DNA of 64,000 nt from Tetracentron sinense. Taxonomy: Eukaryota; Streptophyta; Magnoliopsida; Trochodendrales; Trochodendraceae. The notes beneath the pieces are model-generated. The model had not been told where the DNA came from. It saw nothing but the letters and a program-made list of their open reading frames with translations, and searched no databases. The position numbers and the translations under genes are program-made. The stretch is from contig CM026562.1 in NCBI GenBank assembly GCA_015143295.1, forward strand, positions 10,754,041 to 10,818,040, in the 5' to 3' direction. Shown here one piece after another: positions 10,390-20,911 of this stretch; position 1 is the first letter of the stretch, and each line of letters begins with the position of its first letter.

Positions 10390-11747
10390 TGAAAAAATAT
10401 CCGGTGAACCTCAAATCTAATGATTGAGTTGAGAACTCACAAATTCAAGAGGATGGTTAGGTCTCCCTAGAAGTCTATCTACCCTTTTTAAGATTAGGCA
10501 ATCAAATTATTGATTAAGAGATGATGAACTTTAAAGTGTGGAATAAGAGAAACAAGCAAACCACAACGTACACAAGGATTTTTACATGGAAACCCTTCCG
10601 GGAAAAACCACGGGACCTAGTCCAGCAATGAGAATCCACTAAGACAAAGAAACAAATACTTACAAGACTCGAACTGTACTCAACCGGACTCGACTTCCTC
10701 AATCCTCAGTACTCAGTACTCAGTCCTCCACGCCTTCGAAAGCAATCATGATCTCACAAGCCTCGCAATCTACCGTAGTAGCTTGTTCTTCTCTTGTGTC
10801 TCGATTACCACGATCTCCACGATCGATCTCCATCAATGAAGGCTTCGGATTCCACCGACCAAATCACTCTACCACGATTCTTCTCAGATCGATCTCATCC
10901 GCAAAGGCTCCAGAACACTCCGTCCAATTTTTTCTTTCCAGAACGGGTTGATGGTTTGATTAAAATCAAATCCTATATAGACTCCATCAATGGGAAAGTC
11001 CAAGCTAGCAAGAATGGAACAATGGCTTGCAAAATCTAGGATGGAAGAGAACTTAATTAAGGGAATGAGAGAAAATAATTTCCAGAGTTTCTATGAACTT
11101 TAGAGATACCCCAAAGTACTCTCAACACACTCCCCAAGTCTACTTTTTTAGACAAGAAGGGTTCTAGTTAAATAGAGAAGCAAAGCCAAGTTTATAGAAG
11201 TTGTAAAAACCAAAAAGGCAAGAAAGTTTATATCAGGGTCAACCCTGGGCCCTTTGGGTCGACCCAAATGTGCACTTCGGTCAACCCAAATGCCTCTCAG
11301 GGTCGACCCTCAATTATCTCATGTTCTAGAAATTTTTCCTATACAAAACCTTTCCATATCAGGGTCGACCCTTAAATGGTCAGGGTCGAGCCTTGAAGAG
11401 CATTTTTGGCATTTTTCTTCTGTTTAATGCCTAATGCTTTGCTTCAATTGGTCTAGGCTCTTTGGAATCATATTTTTTTTTAATGATTTTGAGCATTTCC
11501 ATATGAATGATTTTTGGTCTTCTAGGCCTCACTTACCATCCTAAAGCTTGAGACATTCTTGGATTATGATTCTTCATGCTTTATCATGACTTCTTCTTTG
11601 CTTTTCATCGAACCGGATGATGTGACCTAAGGAGAACTATACTCACATTTGGACTCGGAATTTTGCCAATACAAAAACATGACTTTACACTCTAGATTCA
11701 TTTGTTTTGACACCGGAATAGGCTAATACTAAAATATGGACTTTACA
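10390..11747 (-). repeat. 5' LTR of Copia-1
   Basis: 1358 bp, with TG at 10390 and CA at 11747 on the plus strand, beside the primer site. Its right 950 bp match 5752-6653. Palindromes with core GGGTCGACCC lie at 11256-11265 (inside the 16-bp perfect TTTGGGTCGACCCAAA, 11253-11268), 11299-11310 and 11361-11372. Degraded versions lie near 11235, 11278 and 11382, mostly 20-22 bp apart. Confidence 0.88.
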
Positions 11748-11866
11748 ATTCATTTAGACTATACATGGCTATGCGAGTTATGCGCACGAATGGGCTTGGG
11801 TTCGGGTGAGGGCAAGGGCAAACGGCTTTGTGTGCTATGAGGCATACGCACTTCGCATGTGCGCAT
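11748..11866. other. Unassigned 119-bp spacer
   Basis: Lies between the Copia-1 LTR end and the start of the W1 repeat. It contains several ATGCGCAC-like and GGGC-rich words but no recognised feature. Confidence 0.4.
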
Positions 11867-13456
11867 TGTGAGCACGGATTTTTATACTCATTTTTTGTAT
11901 TAGGAGTCGCCACTTATTAATTCTGAGGGATAAGTCCCGGATATGGGTAAGGTCTTATGATCTACATGAGAGTCTAGGTAAGAGATTCGATTAAGTCTAG
12001 GGAAGGTGTTAGGCACCCTGGGACTCCCATTTTGCAATGGTTACCTACTTTCTAGGTATAAGCCAAATTAATGTCAAATTTTTATGCATAAGTTTTAGAG
12101 TATACTAATCCTAAGAAAGGAAAAAATCCTAACTAGGGTCGAACCCGGGTTGGGTTGGCTACGTACTCACATGGGATGAGATCAGACTGAGCGTAGTTTT
12201 GGCACATGAGCCCGTACCAAGGATATGGGAGTGTGTGTGCACCGGGGTGGCTAAGGCTTTAGTCCAGGGACTAAAGTTTGGTTAACCGGGTTAGTCAAGT
12301 GCATGGTCTTGAGAGTTTGGGCATAGAGGCCAAGGCATGGGCCCGGAGGCCAAGGTTGAGCCTGGAGGTTAAGGGATTAGTCCGGTAGACTAAGGTTGGG
12401 CCCGGTAGGCCAATGTGGGTCCGGTAGGCCAATGTTGGGTCCTATAGGCTAGGGTTTAGCCCGATAGGTAGGAGGTGGGCCCAGAGGCCTAAGGTTGCGT
12501 AACCGGAGTTAAGAGGTGAGTTAACCATGGTTAGAGCTACTAACCATGGTTTACAAGGTCTAAGGTCAGATTTATGGTCCTTCTTGTATTTTTTAGATTT
12601 TTAAAGAATTTTTTGAATTTTTACTAATGTTAAATGGTCTTAACCATGGTTAAAAGTTAATTATGGTTAAGTTTAACCTCAGTTAAGGTTCTGGTCCGGT
12701 CAGGAGTGGACCCATATAGCATGGCAGGACCTAGAATGGCCTCCTACCTGATTTGGGTCATATGCAAAGCCCAAATAAATAGAAGTTAGAATTGGCGGTA
12801 CTGGCATTACCACCAATTCCAACCCTTCATAGGATTGGAATGGCGGTAAATGTTGTATCGCCATTTCCAGTTTCTTCTGAAAATGGTTTTGCTAGTCAGG
12901 GACACGGTTAGGGTGATGATCCAGAGATCCTCTGGACCCAAGAGCGTGTTCAGGGAACTTCAGGTCAAGTCTTGGGCCTGGTCTGGGCCTTTGGTCTGGA
13001 TTAGGACCACAGAGGCCATCTACAGTGAGAAGCAGGATACCCAGAATATCGGTAAACTGTTTACTGATATTCTGGATAACTTCAAAATTAGTTCATTTTA
13101 ACCATGGTTAAGCTGGTTTGAGGTGCTTGGAAGGACCAAGGAAGATGGGGGGAGCTCTCAGGGACTTAGGCCAGGTCTTGGAATGGATCAGGGCTCCTTG
13201 GAATGGGGCCTTGAGCTACTGGAATAGGGAAGACCCAGAATAATGGTACTGTGTTTAACGCCATTCTGAAAATTTTTGAGAAACTAGAATTTTCCCCTTA
13301 GGCTACAAACTAGGCTTGCCCCAGGGTATTCCTTATAGATTCAAGGATACCCAAGGAGCTTGGGGTAGTTTGAGGCATAGCTTTGAGGGCATGCAAGCTC
13401 ACACAAGACCGAAACCGATTTTTATCCTCATAGGAGGGTCCTCATGCATAAAACAT
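11867..13456 (+). mobile_element. W1: partial Tat/Ogre-like LTR, noncoding
   Basis: Begins TGTGAGCACGG and contains the word GAGTCGCCACTTATTAATT, typical of plant Tat/Ogre LTRs. It is homologous to W2 from 37820 in the same order. It carries a tandem of about 20-bp units around GGCCCGGTAGGCCAA (12300-12490), many CCATGGTTA words, and four long stem-loops (12789-12819, 12837-12868, 13041-13075, 13235-13267). The right edge is where Copia-2 pol homology begins, near 13456. No coding capacity is seen; the open frame 12850-13101 is formed by the hairpins. Orientation follows the TGTGAGC end and is uncertain. Confidence 0.65.
12789..13267. repeat. Four stem-loops of W1
   Basis: Stem 1: GAATTGGCGGTA at 12789-12800 pairs with 12808-12819 (one mismatch). 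Stem 2: GGAATGGCGGTA at 12837-12848 pairs with 12856-12868 (near match). Stem 3: CCAGAATATCGGTAAA at 13041-13056 pairs with 13060-13075 (16 bp, one mismatch, loop CTG). Stem 4: CAGAATAATGGTA at 13235-13247 pairs imperfectly with 13254-13267. The shared centre is GGTA...TACC, while the outer stem sequence differs between copies yet stays paired. Confidence 0.7.
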
Positions 13457-15876
13457 CTTTGCTAAGCTTTGTAGTAGTGCTCCTGGGAGTGTGAGCATAC
13501 TTAGCTGAGCTCATACCAATTTTTTACAAGGTCTTTGACATATTTGGTTTGAGATACAGAAATCTCATTTTGCATTTATCTAACCTGAAGACCAAGAAAG
13601 AAACTTAGTTCACCAACAATGCTCATTTCAAATTCATTCTTCATTTGTTTAGCAAATGAGTGAGCATAAGAGTTTGATGTGGAACCAAAGACTATATCAT
13701 CAACATAAATATGAGCAATGACCATATCATCCTTGATATTTTTAATGAATAGGGTCCTGTCTACTTCCCCTCTCGAAAATCTCTTTTCTAAGAGGTAGGT
13801 AGTCAGTCTCTCACACCAAGCTTTGGGAGCTTGCTTCAAACCATAGAGAGCCTTTTTTAACCTGTAAACCTGATCAAGATGATTTGGGTCCTCAAACCCT
13901 TTTGGTAGTTCCATATAGACTTCCTCCTGAAGAATACCATTCAGAAAGACACTCTTAACATCTATCTGAAAAAGCTTGAATTTTAGATGACATGCAACAG
14001 CTAACAAAATTCTAATTGAATCTAACCAGGCAATAGGAGCAAAGGTTTTATCGAAATCGATGCATTCAATCTGAGTGTATCCCTGTGCAACTAACCTGAC
14101 CTTGTTTCTTACAATAGTACCATATTCATCAGATTTGTTCTTGAAAATCCATTTGGTACCTATCACATTGGTGTCTTTCGACCTAGATACTAAAAACCAT
14201 ACATCATTCCTTGTATACTGATTCAACTCTTCTTGCATGACATTTATCAAATTTTCATCAATAAGAGCTTCAGATACATTTTTGAGTTCAAATGTGGAAG
14301 TGTAGCAAAGAACCTAACTTCATTTTCAATTTGATTTCGAGTTCTCACTCCACTTTTAAGATTTCTAATAATTTTAGTTGAGGAGTGAGGTCTCATAACC
14401 CTAAGATGTGTAGAATTTTTAGGAGGTGACATTGAAGGTGACTCATCTTCAGATTTAGATGTTGGAATAGTCACAACTTCATTAGTAGAGTCATCCTCTA
14501 GTTATACAATCTCCATTTCGGAGTCATCAACAATCACATTTATTGACTCCATGACAGTAGAGGTTCTCAAGTTGAACACTCGATAAGCCCTATTATTAGT
14601 AGAATACCCAAGAAAGATCACTTCATCACTACAGGACTCAAACTTACCCAGTTGCTCTCTATCCCTAAGGACATAACATTTACTCTTGAATACTCGAAAG
14701 TACTTGACATTGCGTTTCTTGTTATTCCACAACTCATACGGGGTCTTCCTTGTTCCAGGCCTAGCATAAACTTTATTTACAGTATAGCACGTAGTGCTAA
14801 CTGCTTCGGCCCAGAAATGATCAGCTAGGTTGTTGCTATGGAGCATCACTCTTGCCATCTCTTGGAGCACCTTATTCTTCCTCTCCACAGCAGCATTTTG
14901 CTGAGGTGTTATAGGAGCTGAGAATTCATGTTTGATGCCAGAATCATCACAAACTCATTGTACTTGGAGCTTTCAAACTCCTTTCCATGATCACTTCGAA
15001 TTCGAGTGATAGGGCATCCTTTTTCATTTTGAACTCTCTTGTAAATACTCTTGAAGTTCTCAATAGCATCTGACTTCTCTCTTATGAATGCCACCCATAA
15101 CATCCTTGACAAATCATCAACCATCACTAGAGTATATCGCTTACCACCTAGACTTTCAGTTCTAGTAGGACCCATGAGATCCATGTGAATTAATTCTAGT
15201 AGATGTAATATAGCAATATTTGAAGTCTTCTTGTGTGGGCTTTTAATTTGTTTGCAAATTTGACATGGCCCACACACAGCAGTAGAGAACTTCCTTAGTT
15301 TAGGCACACCTCTCACAAGTTCATGTCTCAAGAGTTTGTTGAGGTCTTTAAAGTTCATGCAACCTATCCTCCCATGCCATAAATCAGCTTCCTCAACTTT
15401 AGTCCTGTTGCAGATTTTAGAGGAACCCACACTTGGGATTAAGTCATAGCAATTATCAGTGGTCCTCAACCCTTCCAAAACACACATACATTTACCATCC
15501 ACAACAGAACATTTATTATTGGTAAAGTGCACAGCATGGTTATCATCAAACAGTTGGCTTATGCTAATTAGATTAGCTTTCAGCCCTTCCACAAAAAAGA
15601 CATCCTTCAGTTTTGGAATGTCTGGAGCTTGGATGATACATTTTCCTTTCACAAAGGATTTGCTTCCATCGCCAAAGGTAACAGTCCCATCTGAGCATCC
15701 TCAAGTTGACTGAAGAGGGACTTGTTACCTGTCATGTGTCTAGAACACCTACTATTGAAATACCACATGTCAGAATTTTGGGATTTCAAAGTAGTGTGAA
15801 TGACAAGGCACTTTAGGTCATCCTTTCTCACATATATGAATTTAGACTTTTGGTGAATTCTTCTGTTTTTATCCAT
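13457..15876 (-). pseudogene. pol: Copia-2 pol: protease, integrase, RT (incomplete)
   Basis: In minus-strand order. The protease region at 15876-15649 has the active site altered from DSG to NSR (WYFNSRCSRHMTG). The GAG-pre-integrase zinc site at 15652-14909 has LWHGRIGCMN, where the second His is Cys, then CGPCQIC. The integrase core shows HMDLMGP and RSDHGKEF, and its catalytic Glu lies in the next frame (VERKNK, 14888). A 1-nt loss in an A-run near 14951 causes that frame change. The RT at 14250-13576 has QIDVKSVFLNG, KALYGLKQAP and YVDD, then a stop after LGLQVR. Degraded RT continues to about 13457. The element is inactive. Confidence 0.92.
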
Positions 15877-15899
15877 TTTATTTGTTAGAGTGACCTTCT

Positions 15900-18093
15900 T
15901 CTTTTTAGATCATTTTTTCTTCTCATCTATGAAACCCTAGCACTTTGGTTCATCTTGTTACCTTCTTCATGATCAACATAAAAAGTGTCCGGACCATGTC
16001 GAGTACTAGAGAGTTGAGTAATTTTCATCACTTCTTCACTCAAACTCCTAGACTTTTCAGCTAAGGCTTGAATCTACCTTTGGAGATACCCTTGATGTTG
16101 AGTTTGGTTCCACGAACCATTACGGGGATTTCTCCTAAAAACATTACAGTTGGGTCGAGTGTGACCCTTCACTCCACACTGGAAGCACGTGGGAATGAAC
16201 CCGGGAGAAGGAGATCTTTTAACCTGAGGCTGAACCTTAATTCTATCAACTTCAATTGGAACTGAATCCTTACCATGTCCATAGGTGACATAGGTTTGAT
16301 ATAGTTAAGAACTTGGTATCCTAGATTTTGGTAGTGAGGGAGCAGAACTCTCATATCTTGGATTTTCATGTAATGGCTCAAATGTTGCATTAGCCATTGT
16401 ATTGACATTCATGGGACAAGGTGGTTTGTTTGAATGTCTTATGCCAGTTATGTTTACTATTGAGTGCTGCATGCTAGCTAATTTATCCAATATTTGAGTG
16501 TTACTAAGGAGTTTAGCTTCTTTTTCAAGTTCAGTTACTTTCTCAGCTAGCGCATCCTTAACTTTCAGGATATCGAGAAATTCCTTTTCTAGAAACCTAA
16601 CCTTTTCAAAAAGGTTATCTCTTTCAGATTCCAAATCTGAAATGAGGGTTTTTGACTTTTCAGACACATTCATGATGTTATCTCCCTCATACTCTAGAAC
16701 CTTGACCCATTTTGTCAGAGATAGATTTTCTTCCTCAAGACACTCTATCTTAGACACAAGTTCACTTCAAGTTCAAGCCGAGCTATTAGCTCATTCTTCC
16801 CTTCTACTTCTAGTTTGCAAGAATCTCTTTCATGTTGAGCTATTTTAAGTTTCTTGTTCCAAGAGATCTTGACCTTTTTTAGTTTCAAACTTTCAGAAAA
16901 CAACTTTTCATAAGCTGTATCCATATCTTCATTAGATTCAGAGACAGTGTGACTTTGATAATGATCTTCACTGGAATCGGTCTCTTGACCATTATCACAA
17001 TTGTCTTTCACTTCATCATTAGGAGAAGGTTCGACAATCTCGAATGAGGAGACAGTGAAAGCCATATGATTTACAGATTCCTCACTTGAGGTAGAGTTGT
17101 CAGATTTTTCATTCTTGGATTCACTATCATCCCATGTGGCATTCATCACCTTTCCCTTACTTTTCTTCTTTTTAGGGTAGTCAGATGATATATGACCATA
17201 ACCTTTGCATTCATAGCATTGTATGCCACGAGAATTTTTGTTAGTACCTTTGGATGATCTCTTAGTTTCCCAAGGTTTTGATTTTGGCTTTTCAAATAGT
17301 TTTCCTCCTAGTTTAGGATTAAACCTTCTATTCGATTTTAAGTATTTTTGAAATTTCTTAACGAATGAGTCAATTCCTTCTCTCCTAATTCAACTTCACT
17401 GTCATCTTCATCCAAATTTTCCTTGACAGTTTTCAAGGCTATTGACTTGTTTTTCTTGGATGGTTGAAGATTGAGTTCGTAGGTTTGGAGTAATCCGACC
17501 AATTCCTCAATCTTGAGAGCATCAACATTCTTGCTCTCCTCTATGATAGTGACCTTAGATTGAAATCTCTCAGGTAGAGATTTAAGGATTTTTCTCACAA
17601 TTTTGGACTCACTAATTTTCTCACTTAAATTGAAACTGGAATTAACAATGTCACTTAGTTTCGTATAGAATTCATCAAAAGTTTTATTATCATCCATTTT
17701 CAAATTTAGTGGTGAGCATTTGGAGCTTTGAGATCTTGATAGTGGTGGTACCTTCATGGGTCATCTCCAGAATATCCCATGCCTCCTTTGCTGTTTCACA
17801 TGAGGAAATTATTCTGAATTCCTCTACAGTGACTGCTGTAAAGATTGCTTTGAGACCTTTTGTGTTCCAACAACTTGTCTCGAGCTCATCTTTGTTCCAA
17901 TCTTTGGAACTCTTAGTCACTATTACATCACCAAGAATATTCATGGGCGTGGTCCACCCATCCTAAATAGACATCTAGATTCTCTCGTCCATTAATTTGA
18001 GAAACACTCTCATTCATGCTTTCCAATACACATAGTTATTCCCATCAAACAGTGGGGGACGAGAGATGGACCGCCCTCTCTTAGAGTAGTCAT
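15900..18093 (-). pseudogene. gag: Copia-2 gag
   Basis: Starts at minus-strand ATG 18093-18091. The LFDGNNYVYWKA signature is followed by a stop (CGA to TGA type). The UBN2-type middle is split between 17944-17690 and 17757-17338. The first zinc knuckle, CYECKGYGHISSDY near 17190-17230, again has Tyr in place of the last Cys. An acidic region (17149-16860) and a coiled coil (16757-16500) follow. The second knuckle, CFQCGVKGHTRPNC at about 16147-16190, is intact. Several frameshifts separate these pieces. The domain order matches Copia-1 gag. Confidence 0.88.
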
Positions 18094-18150
18094 TGACTTA
18101 AGGATAAATGCAAGATCACACTTAAGGGACTAACCTTATTAGTGAACCCG

Positions 18151-18163
18151 CTCTAATATCAAT
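18151..18163 (-). other. Degraded primer-binding site of Copia-2
   Basis: The minus strand reads AATTGATATTAGAG beside the LTR. This is the initiator-Met primer site TGGTATCAGAG with two transitions. Copy B has the same sequence before 23631. Confidence 0.7.
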
Positions 18164-19389
18164 TGAAATTCCCTAGTTCAATGATTTCCTTGCCCTAGAG
18201 GGGGGGGGGGGGTGAATAGGTCTAACTTAAGTTATCTACCAATTTTAATTTTAGCAATCACAAATAATCAATAACAAGTACACATGCAACTTTTTACGTG
18301 GAAAACCCTTTCGAGAAAAACCACGGGACCTAATCCAGCACAAAATTCACTATGAGAAGAATTAAGCCATACAAGACTCGAATCTTACCCAACCAGACAC
18401 GACACACCGTTCCTTGGTATTGATTCCTCGCGTTGAGTACCATGAACCCAGCTGGTTCGATCTTTGCCACAGCAGCTCTAATTCCTCACTGACCACTTTT
18501 TCTCAAAGCTTACACACCATGATCTTAAAAGATCGATTTCCGTCCTTGACGGCTTTGGCTCATGCCAACCAAATTCTCAACAGAGAAACACAGGGGATTT
18601 AATATTCAGAACACCTCTAGAGTGATCTCATTAATTGCTTGAGGATCAACCAATGCAATTTTGTATGATCTAGAAAAGAAGAACTTGCATATCTAGAGAA
18701 ACCAATGAGTGAGAGAGGAAAGAAATTAATCTAGAGTATTGAGAAATTCTAGGGCCTTCAAAAATAGGTCTTCAACACTCTCTCAATCCTCAGGATGAGC
18801 TAAGGAATGATCCAATAAATAGCCAAGGGAAAAGGAGTTGACAAATATGATTCAGATGGTTTTAGTAACATGATATACAAGGTCCATTCGAACGGCCATA
18901 AGGGGCATTCGAATAGCCTTGAATTTGGACAAGAATGGTTGAAAACAGGCTGGCAAGGAAGCTACTAGATTTGAACTTTAATTGCCCATTCAAATAGCTG
19001 GCTGGCCATTCTTGGGCATTCGAACGGCCAAGCTGGGCGTTCAAACGGTCAATATAGTTTTGCTTACTATTTTTCATACAGACCATGCCTCTTCAACCAT
19101 TCTTATACCAAGACCATCCAAAGGCTATTTTAAATACTTAAGTCAATTTCTAATCACCTAGGGCATGAGATATATTTTCTAAGTCAATTCCCCCTAAGGA
19201 AACCACATGGTATCTAGGTCAATTACCATCCTAAGAGCATGAGCGAAGCTTTAACTGGAATGCACTTCTCTTGGAGTCTTTGGAGCTTCATCTTCAACAA
19301 ACTTGATCAATCGGACGATCAATAACACTAGACTTAAATTGACACCATTTTGTCATCAGAATTAAGCTAATACAAAATATGACCTTACA
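18164..19389 (-). repeat. 5' LTR of Copia-2
   Basis: 1226 bp, TG at 18164 and CA at 19389 (plus strand). It shares blocks with the Copia-1 LTR (TTTTTACGTGGAAAACCC, AAAAACCACGGGACCTA, ACAAGACTCGAA), but its U3 differs. TTCGAA-centred repeats (GCATTCGAACGGCC and variants) have cores at 18887, 18908, 18989, 19009, 19019 and 19040, that is 21, 20, 10 and 21 bp apart within the two clusters. A TATA-like CTATTTATTGG (minus strand) is at about 18813-18823. A G-run of over ten bases lies near 18200. Confidence 0.88.
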
Positions 19390-20911
19390 AAGATAAAGGT
19401 CATTCACGAAATGCCCCCTCCAAGAAATCTGCGTGATCTGAAAGGACTTCAATGTCGACTTGCTTACATCTAGAGATTCATTTCTAACTTGGCCGAAAGG
19501 TGCCAACCCTTTTCCCGGCTGATGAAGAAGGGAATACCATTCCAATGGGATCAGGCATGTCAAAATGCCCTCGATAGCATCAAGACCTATCTCACCATTC
19601 CAATGGGATCAGGCCTGTCAAAATGCCCTCTAAAAGACGATGAAAGGGCAAGCCGTTACTGACTTCCTTGCAGCATATCCGGTTCCCGCAAACTCACCAT
19701 TGGTGACCGACCTCCATGATAAAGAAGTTATGCAGGTACAGGTCAAACCAGACTGGAAGATGTACTTTGATGGAGCTTCAAGAAGCCCCAATAGAATCAA
19801 ATGCATCAACATGAAGGAGAACAAGTCAAGTGTTGGTATTGTTTTTGTCACACTAGACAAAGCAATCCTACTCTATTCCTTCGCCCTAACAGAAGGATGC
19901 TCAAACAATGAAGCTGAATATGAGGCCCTGACAGCAGGTCTTGAAATTGCTCTTGAGATCACAGTGGATGAACTAACCGTCTATGGGGATTCTGAACTCG
20001 TCATCAAACAAGTCTAAGGTGAATATGCCGTACGAAGAGTCATCCTTCTTCCCTATCAGAAGAGAGTAGACCAGCTACTTGCTCAAATACCAAAGAGTAG
20101 CCTCTTCCATGTCCGTAGAGGAGTCAACAATCAAGCCGATGCTTTAGCCGGTCTTGTAGCATCTCTAACTCTACCAACAGACATGGTACTGACTATCACA
20201 GTAGGAGAAAGAAGAACTCTCAAACCCCTTCCGAATATAGATTTCAAGAAAACAGTTTGTTCTATGACAATCAAAGAAAAAGACGATGACTCGCGACAAC
20301 CTTTCATCGATTATCTCCAACATTGTCGATTACCCAGATACCGTGCCAAACTTGTTGAAGTCCGTCGACATGTCACAAAGTTCTTGATGCTGAAAGATAC
20401 TCTGTATAAATGATCCTTAGATTGTATCTTAATAAGGTGCCTCTCAGGAAATGAAATTGATGAAGCCATGCAAGAGACTTATGTCGGGATCTACGGTGCC
20501 CACCAAGCTGGGCCCAAACTCTAAATGCAGCTGAAAAGATTGGGCTACTACTAGTCGACGATAATCACTGATTGTCTCAACTATGCAAGAAAATGCAAAG
20601 TGTGTCAACTTCATGCTGACTTTATACACAGGGCTCTCGAGCCCCTCCACATGACATGTTCAAGGCCCTTCGCAGTATGGGGAATGGTTGTCATAGGACC
20701 ATTCACCCCACCATCATCTACCGGGCATCAATACATCCTGGCTATGATGGACTACTTCTCAAAATAGGCTGAAACCCTCACCCTCAAAGAGGTCAAACAC
20801 CACTCAGTGGCAGACTTCATCTAGACTAACATTATATATCGGTTCGGAATTCTTGAAAGCATCATCACAGATAATGGGCAACCTTTTCGAAGCACCTCGA
20901 TACACAAATTG
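19390..20911 (+). pseudogene. pol: Tat-lineage Ty3/gypsy pol fragment, copy A
   Basis: Frame from 19390: the RT C-terminal/connection region (EMPPPRN, RFISNLAERCQPFSRLMKKG, FQWDQACQNAL), an abrupt jump, then the additional RNase H of Tat elements (QVKPDWKMYFDGASRS, NNEAEYEALTAGL, YGDSELVIKQV). The integrase follows (LHADFIH zinc region, FSKWAE, ITDNGQPF). The first RNase H domain appears deleted at the 19541-19640 junction. The first catalytic Asp of integrase is Val (GMVVIGPF). Stops include TAG near 19471, TAA at 20015-20017, TGA at 20411-20413, TAG near 20766 and TAG near 20822. The sequence ends at 20911 against solo LTR X. Confidence 0.88.

Larger units (their letters stand above)
5752..11747 (-). 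mobile_element. Copia-1: SIRE-like copia element with gag but no pol
   Basis: Minus-strand element: 5' LTR 10390-11747, primer site, gag 10327-8406, then 1.75 kb without coding sequence, a polypurine tract and the 3' LTR 5752-6653. The coding sequence stops just after the gag C-terminus (WVRKEGQKGFI then stop), where intact relatives run on into protease. The left LTR lacks about 410 bp because SIRE-1 is inserted there; the missing part should lie left of the window. The 5' LTR edge at 11747 is followed by ATTCA, but the matching duplication is out of view. Confidence 0.85.
13457..19389 (-). mobile_element. Copia-2: SIRE-like copia element, left-truncated
   Basis: Minus-strand element with 5' LTR 18164-19389, gag 18093 to about 15900, and pol 15876 to about 13457. 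The C-terminal RT, RNase H and 3' LTR are missing: homology ends near 13457 where W1 begins. At 19389 the LTR directly abuts a Tat pol reading frame (KIKVIHEMPPPRN), so Copia-2 inserted into a Tat element. Its gag-to-LTR part lies inside a 3416-bp segment duplicated at 22963-26378. Confidence 0.88.
17496..20911. repeat. Direct-repeat copy A (3416 bp)
   Basis: Near-identical to copy B at 22963-26378. It covers the 5' half of Copia-2 gag, the Copia-2 LTR and the Tat pol fragment. Its right end is exactly the left end of solo LTR X. The offset between copies is 5467 bp at every point checked (LTR start, LTR end, both segment ends). Differences are mostly single substitutions. Confidence 0.93.

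Noticed and set aside
10748..11039. Overlapping Ser-rich open frames in the Copia-1 LTR
   Set aside because: The sequence is LTR, also present at 5752-5990 with stops, and has no domain.
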